Below, one piece after another: positions 24,728 through 38,702 of a stretch of 64,000 bases of DNA. The stretch covers positions 10,104,880 through 10,168,879 of the forward strand of contig CM041538.1 of the NCBI GenBank assembly GCA_023238725.1. The letters are read 5' to 3'. The notes under the pieces are model-generated. The model ran no database searches and was not told where the DNA came from. It saw only the letters and a list, made by a program, of their open reading frames with translations. The DNA comes from Scortum barcoo. Taxonomy: Eukaryota > Chordata > Actinopteri > Centrarchiformes > Terapontidae. Every line of letters begins with the position of its first letter. The stretch's first letter is position 1. Both the position numbers and the translations under genes were made by a program.

Positions 24728-26777
24728 CATCCAACAGGAGGAAAATGTCGTGTTGCTGGACTGAATCCATACCAACATTACACCTGTGAAGTCTTTGCCA
24801 CCTACAACGGCATAAAAGTTGGCCGACAAGAAGTGAAACAGGAAACTGAAATTGGAAGTAAGTGTCCAAAAATCTTTTGGAGAAGATTTATTTCTTAAAG
24901 CATTGAACATCCAGTTAAGACAGTTGTGTGGCAGTAAAAGTAAATTTAAAAGTTTTGAAGACCAAATAAAAAAAAATCAGTATTTTGAGAGAGAACTGAT
25001 GTCACATGACATACTATGACTCTTTTCATAGAAATATGTTACTATAAAAATAAGAAGTACTTGAATTTGAAACATCAACTGAACATGAGATTTTCCATCA
25101 TCAGTTTATTTGATCTATTACTTAATTTGATTATAGTGATTATAATTCTAAATGTAACTTATTCCAGTCATTATCATGACATTAATTATGAAATTTGCCT
25201 TTTTCTTTTTGTTTCTGCATTGACAATGACAGTTCCGAATTTGTGAATTTGTTATTTTAAAAATGATCTTATTCATTTCAACATGCACCTCTTAAAATTG
25301 AATTATATCCAAACTACAGCAGCATCAGCTGTTCTGATTAACCTGTTGTCTCATACATGACTTAAAACACGACAGCTGTGTGGGATGAAAAAGTACCAAA
25401 AGCCGTCATCATTCATCATTTTCAACGACATATAAGAATACAAAATAAAAACTTTTAATAAGCACTCTTTTACCTTTTTTTGACAGTATGATGATCATTT
25501 TCAATGCAAACCTGATTATTATTATTGTTTAACTCATTGTATCACTACTGCCAACCACAACAACCAATACAGAAACACACTAATAAAGCTAATCAGTGTT
25601 GAAGCAGCTCTTATAGAAAACTAGAATGTCACTTTAACTTTGAGTTAGCATGTTGTTGTATCTAATGGGAAATATCTTGTTGTTCTTGACTCTTTTACAG
25701 TACCAGAAAGAGTTACTGAACTGAAAGTGACGTTTCCAGAGAATAATGTGATTGAAGTAACCTGCAATGCTGTAATAAATTGGAATGGACCTACTGGTGA
25801 ATACATAGCACAGCTCAATGATGACAGCAGCTCTCAGAAGAGAGAGAAGAAATGCAAGTTTGAATTCAGAGACTTGAGCAACTCAGCAACATACAAACTG
25901 ACGGTTTGCAATATTCTAACTTTTGGTTTGACAAATTTATTTCAGCTTTATTATTCATTTTTCTTCAAATGTTACTATTCCTGATAAAGTTTGTTTTTCC
26001 ATCTTTCCAGGTGACTGTTGTACAACGGTGAACATTACAGCGAGCCCGTGACAGAATTTGTTTACCACTCTCTGTATGTGCACTTTTGATTAATGCCACA
26101 AATTGTCTCACATTGTTAAATCATTTGACACATTTTGCTGTGATGTACAGCACATACATTCATTTGTGGACACTGTGTCTTTCAATGACCGTTTGATTTT
26201 ATTTTCATTTTACAGACAATGACAAAGCTCTCATTGGGTTTCTGGTCTTTCTTATCATCCTCATCATTCTGGCTGTGGTGGTCTTTGTCAAGTGCAGAAA
26301 GTAATAATCATTTCATATAGTTTACCCTTTTGTCTTTTGACTTTTCATAGCACAGTGCATACTTTCTTATATGACATCCTACTTGCATTAGACTTTATAA
26401 AACTAATGTACAATAAAACTTAACTACTTTTTCCACAGTCGTGTGAATGAAGATGACATGCTTAATTCGACAGCAAGTGAGTAAACTTTCTTGTTTTTAC
26501 TACTTTGACTAAGGATTCACATTCAGGTTCATTCAGGAAGAAACATTACCAATGACATTTTAACAGTCAGGTTATTAGATTACATATTATCAAGTAGGAA
26601 CACTGTATTACAGTATTTCTCTAAAACAAAGGATAATAACTCTTAGTTGTAACTAACTTTTGAACAGGATGTTTTTCATTAGTTCTGTGGTATAAGGGGT
26701 AAACATTATGTTGCAGTATTTTCTGTTTATTTGTTGCAGTTTATGTTAATGTACGACCCCCCCGGACAGCATCATAA

Positions 26778-28448
26778 AGAAGCTTGCTGATGAAGAAAGG
26801 CCTGATGGAGCTGCCTACCAGATCATCATTTAATCTTTGTGCTTAGTTTTTAGTTTTTAGGTCTTCTGCTGTTTTAGTTGATTTTAAAACCTTTTTTTCA
26901 TTAGCTACGAGCTTCAATAATATGTTTAACTAATTACATGCTTTGGTATTTTTCCTTCAGTTTGTTTCCTTTTACACTTTCAGCCTGTCTGTTGATCATA
27001 TTATAACATGTCAGAAACTCATTTTCTTATTGATATTTTTAATATGCATGAGAGCCTGGTAAAATAAAATAGAGATAAATTGGAGATATCCCAGCCACCC
27101 TTGAAGGTGTTGTTGATCATTTGCCTGATTTTCTTGTAGTTTAGAACATTTGTGGTGCCATAAAGAATCATTTTGTAAATGTAAAGCTACTTCTGGGACT
27201 GGTAGCTTGTAGAAAAGGGAATTAATGGGTCAAATGGGACTTAATATTAACTTTGTTGTTGTTGTTGTTTGGGATCAGTCACCTTTTGTCACAGTAACGT
27301 GAAGGTGATACTAAATACCATTCACTACACACAAATGACCTTTGTTTTAACTGTCTGAAGAAGTTGATGCTGATGAAGTTTTGTCCACAGTCCCAACTAT
27401 TCTCCCAGTAAACAGTGGACATACTGTTTGTTACTCAACACAATGTTGACTCTGAACAGAGACACACATGTTCCAATTAATTAAACTTTTACACTTTGCA
27501 GGATCAATAATAAAATCACAAAACTAAACACACACACATAAGAGCAGCGAAGCAGCTGTAACTTTCACATCCTCAAGGTGGCCCAAGTGTCAAGCTGCAG
27601 CTTACGTTACTGCCTTGCCTGTGGATGGCGTTCGACAATATGACAACTGCTGTGTGAAGTCAGAGTTTGGATCCTCTGAGGTTTACATTTCTGCACTTTT
27701 TGTCTGATTAGATTTGTCCAAATTCAGTGGCTGCTCCAAACATAGCAACCTTATTTTTCATGAATGGAGAGTACAGCTAACATCCTCCAATCTTGTTGTC
27801 TGACAGTTGTTTAATGGTGCATTCAGGTGATCCTCATCAACTTAAAATCGGGATATATTATGTGAAAATGTTATATGTTTGAGGTATTTGCTGAGGTAGG
27901 TGCTGGTCTTTCACTGCTAAATATATCACATAAATGGGACCAGAGAAGAACCAACAGCAGGATGTAAAGAATGGAGAGGAGGCATAAGGTTTGGTGTTTG
28001 CTCTTGGTAGTCCTGATGATATTGTTAGTCACACCATGTATGTACATTTACAACTTATCATGTCTAATCTCCCACCAAACTGGCTTCACACCAAAAGTCT
28101 GACATGAGGCAAATAGAGTGCTACTGTTACTCTCTTCTTTACAAGCCTCGTGTACTAAAGCCCACCACAAAAAACAGAATCCAAATGCAAGAGCATCTAC
28201 ATACTGTATTAACATGCTGAATAAGGTCAATTTAACAGAGTGAACAGGTAAATAAAAAATCATAAGAGGACAGATGTGAGGTTTAGATAATGGAGGATTT
28301 CCTGTTGGCTTTGACATAGCAGAAATGAAGCTTCCTGTCAGATAACCAGGGGTGAGGTTTAAGACGTAACAAACTGTGTAGAAACATATTTAACTTTCTG
28401 AGCACTGAAGTGAGAAACAAATAAGTGTTTACACCTGAACTCCTGGAT
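26778..28448. repeat. Array spacer between copies B and C
   Basis: It has the same layout as the A/B spacer: fossil juxtamembrane sequence after the stop, AATAAA at 27063-27068, the (TTG)n run near 27255, and the conserved upstream block with CTTCCTGT at 28331-28338 and AGATAA at 28340-28345. No independent gene is recognised. Confidence 0.75.
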
Positions 28449-31400
28449 ATGGCAGGTCTCTGTGGTCTCAAGATCCTGCTGCTTTGTGCTGGAATCATCA
28501 ATTCGGCCAACTGTAAGTCACCATCTTCAGCGTCAATGTGATATTGTTATTTTAGTCGAGAGATTGTAGAAACAAAGAGACGTTTTCGAAGTGATCTCTA
28601 AATCTTAAAAGATCAGTGTTTTTTTAATTTTACACAATATTTAAGTGTTTAAAAAAACTTGATTTTTGGAGCCTATGATTGCATAGGGAGGGATTATTTA
28701 CATGAGAAAAGTGGAAACATTGTTTATGCGCTTGAGAGTTTATGCTGTTGAATATTTAAAATAAAGATGAGATGTCTAATATTGGTCTCCTCTCCATTAT
28801 AATTGAAAAGAGGATGTTAGGGAATCCAAATAAATAAGACTACAATTGATTTAAAACACAAATAAGAATCTCTTTTTCTGTTAGTATCAAAGTTAATGCT
28901 GACATGGACTGGAATAAAAGTAATAATTTATTATGTATTTATAATAATGAAGATAAGGGTTAGAGCGATTTCCAAGGTGCTTTAGATATTGATAAACATA
29001 TATTGCTTTTGTATTGTTTTCTAACCTGAAAAAATGTATTTGCATATTACAGCTGCCCCTCCGTCACAGTGTGAGTATAACTTTCATTGTTCTGTTTGTG
29101 ATTTATTATATTAAGTACATTATATTACATACAAATGCAGATGTGTATTTACTTAGTCTTGGCTTTGTAGACTGTGTAGATTTCATCCTACTTCAGAACA
29201 AACAGCAGCACATTCAACATGTACATGAACAAACCTTCACAACCTTTGTTTCCTCAAGAGGCTAATCTGACTTTTTTTGTAGGTTCTTACAATATTACAG
29301 TAATCAATTTTGATTTTCAAATCAACATAAAAGGCTATATTGCTGGCAAATACATCATAAACATTAAGTATAATGATAACAATAATGATAATAATGATGA
29401 TAATAATGATATTAGTACATTTTATTTGTATAGTACTTTTCAAGTTGGGAGCACAAAGTGCTTTCCATTAACAATATAAAACAATCAGAAATATTATATA
29501 TAAAGACAAAAGTATAAAGACAAAATAGTGTATTAAAAAATAATCAGTTTACTCAACCAAAGGATAGAATGAAAAAAACTAGACAAATAAAATCCTTCTA
29601 TCGTACGAGCATTTCAGTGGATAATCGTATTAACACATCAGAAACCGCTCCACCTGATTATCAGAATTTTTGTTCAAGAAACAAAAGATGCAATACTCAT
29701 TTTCAGGGCTTGACATTTATTTGATGCACTGGCACATGTGCATGATGAAGTTCTGGGATGTTTCGATGGTTATCTCTCACTATCTGTCATTGTTCCCATG
29801 GTGGAAAGTTTACATTAATCCATCAATTATAAAAATGAACTGAAATCATTGTGTCTGATAAAACTATACTGGCAGCTGTTCAACTTTTAAGCTGGAATGT
29901 GTTCTTACATGTTACTCAGTGTATGAGTTGCTATTATGGATCAATCAACACAGCAGAGCATTGTTCCTCTGCGCTCCAGCAGCACTACATGTTTAATATT
30001 ATGTGTGTAGAAGCCAAAGTGCCAAATTCTACCTGCATTTGGGTGGGTGCTCATCTTCTCATCTCATCAACAAACATTTTACTGTACTAATTATATTGCT
30101 ATTCAGTATATCACTTACTTTGCAATTAAAATAGACTCATACAGTGAGTCTGCAGAATATTACATAATATTTAATAATAAAAGCATCATATTTTTGAGTG
30201 TATGATAGCAAAAGGAACTAAATTAAAACTAATTTTAAAAAATGTGTTCTCACAATAGACTTGTACTATGTAAACAAATAAAACTAGATGTTTGGTCAAA
30301 AAGCAAGCCTGTTAAAATGAGAGATAAATTGTCAGCAGATCAAAAACTAACTGGAAGACTGTCCCAAAGGTGAGGTGCCAGTAAAACAAATACTTATCAC
30401 CGTTAAACCTTGACCTAAACCCTGGAACACCCAGCAGTCCTAACCCAGCAGATGTGAGAGGATTTTTGAACAGCAGCGGGTAATTAATGAAGAAGACCGA
30501 CCTGAGATTCAGCTATATTACATCTTTCAGCATACTGCTGGTTCTCAAATGATTTTTCATTGTGCCCATATGGACTGAATCAGTTGTTCATTCAAAGTTC
30601 ATGTGTTGTGCAGCTTGCAAACATTGTGGGCTCTTTAGCGATGTTTCTGATAAAACATAGTCTATAAGTCACGATGACACAGTTTCAGCACTGACCTCAG
30701 TTAGCATTTCCTGTATAGCAAATGAACCACAGCTTCATACTGTGGGAGTGAGACAACGTATACACGGTGTCTTTTTGGTGTGACATCTCATCTATACTAG
30801 CCACATAGCAACAGCAGCCTGGATGGGGCGCAGCACTTGCAGCCCAACACTAAACAAATGTACTAACACATAGACGCTGGAATAAAACAGAACTGAAGTG
30901 TATGAATACACTTTGTGTTGTGGGTCACATGTATAAAGCACAAGTGAAGTCAATCAGCTGTTATGTGGTTGGTGTAGATCTGTTGATTCAAATGTAGACA
31001 TACTGATTCCACTGTTATTTCTTTCAGGAAGACATTTGTGTGTTTCAGGTATCAGCTGCACATCTGGATATGTTTGTTAACAAAGTGTTTTGATATCATT
31101 TTTTTCAGATTATTAACATGTTCAACATCCACATGAACAAACTGTTTGACATCAAACAGTGTCATGGTCAGATGGTTTAAATTAACTAAGAGATTTTATT
31201 ATTCTCTTTATTTTGTGAGCAGGTTCTTACACTGTCACAACAATCAAGTTTGGCTTCAAGATTGACATTACAAGTGTCAACATCGGTAACTACAACATAA
31301 ACATTAATGAAGTGGGCCGACCTGAGACTGCAAAGACATCCAGCGTTCAATATCCAGACTCATCACATGAAATCCTACACCTGAAGCCCTGCACTGAATA

Positions 31401-34400
31401 TGAGCATAATGTGGCATTTATTGATATAGTACTGCCAAAGAAACCCACTGTACCCACACTGAAAATAAAACTACAACAACAGGAATGAGTGAGTAAAAAT
31501 AATAATTCACACTATTGAATTGCATCTTATTTCTTTAACATACGAAAGGAAACAGAGAGACATTTGTGCATCACTTGTATATTTCAGGTAAAGATGACGT
31601 TGAAGATATCCGCTGCACACCTGGATATGTTTGTTACCGGAGTGAATGGGACATCAGCTCTTCACTATCAGCATTAAACAAGATTCCAGCTGAGCCATGC
31701 AGAAGTGACAAGAAAGCTTTCTGCATCAAACCCAGTTTTAATGACATTTGCTCAGAATTGACAACAACCTTCCACTTCAGGAAACTGTGTGAACTCCTTC
31801 AGCTTCACCACAAGCATCAGAGTTGGTATGTACAATAAATGGAGTCATCCTCTGTTTTGGATTGTGTGTTGTTTTGACCTTATTTCATCATGTTTAATGT
31901 CTGTGCTGTTTTATTGTTTTTCCACAGATTTCTTAAATCCAAGTGAAATTCAAGTGACTGCTCCCACTGGACTTCCTGCAAACATAATCACAACATTACC
32001 TCCAAACTGTAATGACCTTACCATTGACTACACCTGTCTGGGTAAGTGAAAAGACAAAAAGTAAAGAGACTTTAGAGTGATCAACATTATGAATGGAAAT
32101 AGGTAGAGATCTTGTTCAGTAATTTGTTAGATGTGCACACTGCAGACAGACTGACAGAGAAGATGATGGAAATGAGTCCAATGGTCTTTTAGTGGAAGAG
32201 GAAGTCAAAGTTTTGCTTTGTGCACTAAAAGAGATTTATGTATTTCTCTGAATGACTCTGCATTTGAATCAAATATAAACCCAAGAGATTGTTGCTCTTT
32301 CCACTAAAGCACAAACACCAGTTGTTGAAGAAATGCTGTCATTCTTGTGTCTCCTCAGAACAACAAAATAAATACAACAAGCCCAAGAACTTGTCTGAGC
32401 TGGAGCCCTTCACAGACTACAGCTGTACTGGTCAGATCAAGGACAACAATGTCCCCATAAACAAGACAAAAGCTGTTGAATTCCAGATTGACTGTGGTAT
32501 GTTGACTTCACCTGTAAAGATTACAACAATAAGCTCATATCCTCATCAGTGTTACAGATGTTTAATGTCTTCTCACAGATCTTGGAATAACCATCACAGA
32601 GCAGAGTGCAACCAACACCTCCATTGATCTGAGTTGGACCACGACCAGTAAAAACTGTCGGGATGATGATCTTCAGAATTTGTTTTATGATTGCAGTTGT
32701 TCATCTGATACCACTAAACAAACAGGAAAGGGTAAGTAAAACTATTTAGATAAACTCTGATTATTGGTGATCTGTTAACTGGTCAGTTTAGCTAAATAGT
32801 GAAATATATTGCAGACATTTGTATCCTCTGTGAACCTACAGTGCTCCATGCTAACACTTTAGGAGGCTGAGTGATAGTCAATGTAAATAACCTGAGATAA
32901 TATATATGGTCTCACTTTGGTGAGAAACATTGACAAACTTAACATGAAATACGATACAGAAATAACATTGAACTGTCAGAGTGTATTATTCTTGTTTCCA
33001 TTGAAAGTAAACTTCAGGTCAGAAAAAAACAGTTTACAGTTACAATCCACTGCACAGTGAATGATTAATGTTTGTTAATTGTAACCTCAACATCAATATA
33101 TAAATGATATTAACTGGAAATTGATTGATTGATTGATTGATTGATTATTTTGTCTTTGTTGTCTCGTTAGTCAGTCAAACACAACAAAACTGTTAATGAG
33201 ACTATGTTACAGTTACAGGGAACAAACATCCAACAGGAGGAAAATGTCGTGTTGCTCAACTGAATCCATACCAACATTACACCTGTGAAGTCTTTGCCAC
33301 CTACAACAGCAAAAAAGTTGGCCGAAAAGAAGTGAAACAGGAAACTGAAATTGGAAGTAAGTGTCCAAAAATCTTTGTGGAGAAGATTTATTTCTTAAAG
33401 TACTGAACATCCAGTTAAGACAGTTGTGTGGCAGTAAAAGTAAATGTCTGTGTTCTGAAGAAATCAGTATTTTGAGAGAGAACTGATGTCACATGACATA
33501 CTATGACTCTTTTCATAGAAATATGTTACTATAAAAATAAGAAGTACTTGAATTTGAAACATCAAGTAAACATGAGATTTTCCATCGTCAGTTTATTTGA
33601 TCTATTACTTAATTTGATTATAGTGATTATAATTCTAAATGTAACTTATTCCAGTCATCATCATGACATTAATTATGAAATTTGCCTTTTTCTTATTGTT
33701 TCTGCATTGACAATGACAGTTCCTATTTTGTGAATTTGTCATTTGTCATGTTTCGTTCACTGTCCTGTTTGTTTTCTGGTTTTGTTTAAGTTTTGTATGT
33801 CATGTTTCTGTTTCCTTGTTCTGGCGTGTCATGTTTTATTTTGAAATCAACTCTCCCTCATGTTTCAGGTCCCCTTACTTCCTGCCATTGTGTTTCCCGC
33901 CGGTGTCTGATTGTCTGCCCCGCCCTGATTGTTTCCACCTGTTGCCCTTTTCCTCATGTGTATATATAGTCTGTCGTCTTCCCCTGTCTCGTTGCCAGAT
34001 CGTCAAGTGTTGTGTTAAGTGGTTTTTCCTCGTGTCATGTCTAGAGTTTTTTTTTGTAAGATCACTTTATTAAAACCTCAAAACCAATCTTGTCGTGAGT
34101 CGTGTCCTGCATGTGGGTTCTCCTGCCTGGTTTAAAGAACGTAACATTATTTTAAAAATGATCTTATTCATTTCAACATGCACCTCTTAAAATTGAATTA
34201 TATCCAAACTACAGCAGCATCAGCTGTTCTGATTAACCTGTTGTTTCATACGACTTAAAACACGACAGCTGTGTGGGATGAAAAAGTACCAAAAGCCGTC
34301 ATCATTCATCATTTTCAACGACATATAAGAATACAAAATAAAAACTTTTAATAAGCACTCTTTTACCTTTTGTTTGACAGTATGATGATCATTTTCAATG

Positions 34401-35668
34401 CAAACCTGATTATTATTATTGTTTAACTCATTGTATCACTACTGCCAACCACAACAACCAATACAGAAACACACTAATAAAGCTAATCAGTGTTGAAGCA
34501 GCTCTTATAAAAAACTAGAATGTCACTTTAACTGTGAGTTAGCATGTTGTTGTATCTAATGGGAAATATCTTGTTGTTCTTGACTCTTTTACAGTACCAG
34601 AAAGAGTTACTGAACTGAAAGTGACGTTTCCAGAGAATAATGTGATTGAAGTAACCTGCAATGCTGTAATAAATTGGAATGGACCTACTGGTGAATACAT
34701 AGCACAGCTCAATGATGACAGCAGCTCTCAGAAGAGAGAGAAGAAATGCAAGTTTGAATTCAGAGACTTGAGCAACTCAGCAACATACAAACTGACGGTT
34801 TGCAATATTCTAACTTTTGGTTTGACAAATTTATTTCAGCTTTATTATTCATTTTTCTTCAAATGTTACTATTCCTGATAAAGTTTGTTTTTCCATCTTT
34901 CCAGGTGACTGTGTACAACGGTGAACATTACAGCGAGCCCGTGACAGAATTTGTTTCCACTCTCTGTATGTGCACTTTTGATTAATGCCACAAATTGTCT
35001 CACATTGTTAAATCATTTGACACATTTTGCTGTGACGTACAGCACATACATTCATTTGTGGACACTGTGTCTTTCAATGACCGTTTGGTTTTATTTTCAT
35101 TTTACAGACAATGACAAAGCTCTCATTGGGTTTCTGGTCTTTCTCATCATCCTCATCATTCTGGCTGTGGTGGTCTTTGTCAAGTGCAGAAAGTAACAAT
35201 CATTTCATATAGTTTACCCTTTTGTCTTTTGACTTTTCATAGCACAGTGCATACTTTCTTATATGACATCCTACTTTGCATTAGACTTTATAAAACTAAT
35301 GTACAATAAAACTTAACTACTTTTTCCACAGTCGTGTGAATGAAGATGACATGCTTAATTCGACAGCAAGTGAGTAAACTTTCTTGTTTTTACTACTTTG
35401 ACTAAGGATTCACATTCAGGTTCATTCAGGAAGAAACATTACCAATGACATTTTAACAGTCAGGTTATTAGATTACATATTATCAAGTAGGAACACTGTA
35501 TTACAGTATTTCTCTAAAACAAAGGATAATAACTCTTAGTTGTAACACTTTTGAACAGGATGTTTTTCATTAGTTCTGTGGTATAAGGGGTAAACATTAT
35601 GTTGCAGTATTTTCTGTTTATTTGTTGCAGTTTATGTTAATGTACGACCCCCCCGGACAGCATCATAA
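28449..35668 (+). pseudogene. CD45-like (ptprc) ectodomain copy C, long form, best preserved 3' half
   Basis: Exons: 28449-28512 signal peptide, 29053-29070, fossil exon from 29283, 31223-31488 (+2), 31588-31825 (+1), 31928-32041, 32359-32496, 32579-32731, 33219-33356, 34595-34797 and 34905-34965 (membrane-proximal FN3 with CKFEFRDL), 35108-35192 (KALIGFLVFLIILIILAVVV), 35332-35369, and 35631 to the stop at 35666-35668. From 31928 onward every exon is open and in phase through the stop. The two broken exons are each phase 1-1, so skipping both would join 29070 to 31928 without a shift. The tail reads NRVNEDDMLNSTAIYVNV, then RPPRTAS. AATAAA lies at 35896-35901. Homology to CD45 is strong in the last FN3 and membrane exons. 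A protein from this copy is possible only with exon skipping or if the two indels are sequence errors. Confidence 0.8.
33744..34146 (+). mobile_element. Solo-LTR-like insertion in copy C intron
   Basis: A 403 bp block, TGTCATG to AACGTAACA, with TCATT at 33739-33743 and TTATT at 34147-34151. It is nearly identical to 8135-8542 in copy A, and both occupy the same place in the unit. The insertion therefore predates the split of these two segments, although copy B between them lacks it. Confidence 0.7.
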
Positions 35669-37280
35669 AGAAGCTTGCTGATGAAGAAAGGCCTGATGGA
35701 GCTGCCTACCAGATCATCATTTAATCTTTGTGCTTAGTTTTTAAGTTGTTTAGTATGTTTAACTAATTACATGCTTTGGTATTTTTCCTTCAGTTTGTTT
35801 CCTTTTACACTTTCAGCCTGTCTGTTGATCATATTATAACATGTCAGAAACTCATTTTCTTATTGATATTTTTAATATGCATGAGAGCCTGGTAAAATAA
35901 AGTAGAGTTAAATTGGAGATATCCCAGCCACAGTTGAAGGTGTTGTTGATCATTTGCCTGATTTCTTGTAGTTTAGAACATTTGTGGTGCCATAAAGAAT
36001 CATTTTGTAAATGTGAAGCTACTTCTGGGATTGGTAGCTTGTAGAAAAGGGAATTAATGGGTCAAATGGCACTTAATGTTAACTTTGTTGTTGTTGTTGT
36101 TTGGGATCAGTCACCTTTTGTCACAGTAACGTGAAGGTGATACTAAATACCTTCACTACACACAAATGGCCTTTGTTTTAACTGTCTGAAGAAGTTGATG
36201 CTGATGAAGTTTTGTCCACAGTCCCAACTATTCTCCCAGTAAACAGTGGACATACTGTTTGTTACTCAACACAATGTTGACTCTGAACAGAGACACACAT
36301 GTTCCAATTAATTAAACTTTTACACTTTGCAGGATCAATAATAAAATCACAAAACTAAACACACCCACGTAAGAGCAGCGGAGCAGCTGTAACTTTCACA
36401 TCCTCAAGGTGGCCCAAGTGTCAAGCTGCAGCTTACGTTACTGCCTTGCCTGTGGATGGCATTCGACAACATGACAACTGCTGTGTGAAGTCAGAGTTTG
36501 GATCCTCTGAGGTTTACATTTCTGCACTTTTTGTCTGATTAGATTTGTCCAAATTCAGTGGCTGGTCCAAACATAGCAGCCTTATTTTTCATGAATGGAG
36601 AGTACAGCTAACATCCTCCAATCTTGTTGTCTGACAGATGCTTAATGGTGCATTCAGGTGATCCTCATCAACTTAAAATCAGGATATATTATGTGACAAT
36701 GTTATATGTTTGAGGTATTTGCTGAGGTAGGTGCTGGTCTTTCACTGCTAAATATATCACATAAATGGGACCAGAGAAGAACCAACAGCAGGATGTAAAG
36801 AATGGAGAGGAGACATAAGGTTTGGTGTTTGCTCTTGGTAGTCCTGATGATGTTGTTAGTCACACCATGTATGCATACATTTACAACTTATCATGTCTAA
36901 TCTCCCAGCAAACTGGCTTCACACCAAAAGTCTGACATGAAGCAAATGTGTGTTACTGTTACTCTCTTCTTTACAAGCCTCATGTACTAAAGCCCACCAC
37001 AAAAAACAGAATCCAAATGCAAGAGCATCTACATACTGTATTAACAGACTGAATAAGGTCAATTTAACAGAGTGAACAGGTAAATAAAAAATCATAAGAA
37101 GACAGATGTGAGGTTTAGATAATGGAGGATTTCCTGTTGGCTTTGACATAGCAGAAATGAAGCTTCCTGTCAGATAACCAGGGGTGAGGTTTAAGACGTA
37201 ACAAACTGTGTAGAAACATATTTAACTTTCTGAGCACTGAAGTGAGAAACAAATAAGTGTTTACACCTGAACTCCTGGAT
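35669..37280. repeat. Array spacer between copies C and D
   Basis: Same spacer as between A and B, with AATAAA at 35896-35901, a (TTG)n run near 36085, and the conserved upstream block carrying CTTCCTGT at 37163-37170 and AGATAA at 37172-37177. A roughly 70 bp deletion removes the stretch around the 'aagttgttcag...catttgg' segment seen in A. No other gene is seen. Confidence 0.75.
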
Positions 37281-38702
37281 ATGGCAGGTCTCTGTGGTCT
37301 CAAAATCCTGCTGCTTTGTGCTGGAATCATCAATTCGGCCAACTGTAAGTCACCATCTTCAGTCAATGTGATATTGTTATTTTAGTCAAGAGATTGTAGA
37401 AACAAAGAGACGTTTTCGAAGTGATTCTAAATCTTAAAAGATCAGTGTTTTTTTAATTTTACACAATATTTAGTGTTTAAAAAAACTTGATTTTTGGAGC
37501 CTATGATTGCATAGTGAGGGATTATTTACATGAGAAAAGTGGAAACATTGTTTATGTGCTTGAGAGTTTATGCTGTTGAATATTTAAAATAAAGATGAGA
37601 TGTCTAATATTGGTCTCCTCTCCATTATAATGAAAAGAGGATATTAGTGAATCCAAATAAATAAGACTACAATTGATTTAAAACACAAATAAGAATCTGT
37701 TTTTCTGTTAGTATCAAAGTTAATGCTAACATTAAAAAAAGATTAATTAAGTATAAATAAGCACTGCATGGACAACATAATATATTTTTAATTATTCATT
37801 CCTCAACAGCATTAATTTATTATTTTAAGCCTACTATAGTGCAAGGACTGTGAAGTCCAAATAAAGGACCAAATACCTTTAACTTATTTAATTAAATGAC
37901 ATACTTATATAACTTGATCAAATACAGATAAAACACACAGAATAAAAACCTGGACTGGACTAAAAGTAATAATTTATTATGTATTTATAATAATGAAGAT
38001 AAGGTTTAGAGCGATTTCCAAGGTGCTTTAGATATTGATAAACATATATTGCTTTTGTATTGTTTTCTAACCTGAAAAAATGTATTTGCATTTTACAGCT
38101 GCCCCTCCGTCACAGTGTGAGTATAACTTTCATTGTTCTGTTTGTGATTTATTATATTAAGTACATTATATTACATACAAATGCAGATGTGTATTTACTT
38201 AGTCTTGGCTTTGTAGACTGTGTAGATTTCATCCTGCTTCAGAACAAACAGCAGCACATTCAACATGTACATGAACAAACCTTCACAACCTTTGTTTCCT
38301 CAAGAGGCTAATCTGACTTTTTTTGTAGGTTCTTACAATGTTACAGTAATCAATTTTGATTTTTAAATCAACATAAAAGGCTATATTGCTGGCAAATACA
38401 TCATAAACATTAATTAAGTATAATGATAATAACAATAATGATAATAATGATATTAGTACATTTTATTTGTATAGTATTTTTCAAGTTGGGAGCACAAAGT
38501 GCTTTCCATTAACAATATAAAACAATCAGAAATATTATATATAAAGACAAAAATATAAAGACAAAATAGTGTATTAAAAAATAATCAGTTTAATCAACCA
38601 AAGGATAGAATGAAAAAAATCTAGACAAATAAAATCCTTCTATCGTACGAGCATTTCAGTGGATAATCGTATTAACACATCACAAACCGCTCAACAAACA
38701 TT

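Larger units (their letters stand above)
11473..26777 (+). pseudogene. CD45-like (ptprc) ectodomain copy B, split by gypsy element
   Basis: Exons: 11473-11536 signal peptide (MACLCGLK start, Gly-to-Cys at residue 3), 12261-12278, 12491 onward (broken domain exon), 14408-14431 (second mini-exon, sites intact), 14834-15097 (length divisible by three, the only intact copy of this exon in the array), 15196-15436, 15539-15681, 16002-16136, 16224-16383, 16941-16952 continued at 24732-24857, 25701-25903, 26011-26073, 26216-26300 (membrane, open), 26439-26476, and 26740 to the stop at 26775-26777. Breaks: GATAAAG replaces GTAAAG at the start of exon 15196; a 29 bp partial repeat sits in exon 15539; a TGA in exon 16224; a 7.8 kb retroelement in the next exon; two +1 changes in exon 26011. 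A clear pseudogene. It belongs to the long form with the membrane-proximal FN3 domain. AATAAA lies at 27063-27068. Confidence 0.85.

Noticed and set aside
29014..29265. Conserved 83-residue frame around the mini-exon (MFSNLKKC... to SSRG)
   Set aside because: It reads from intron through the mini-exon into the next intron. The exon's acceptor and donor and its phase fit a different frame.
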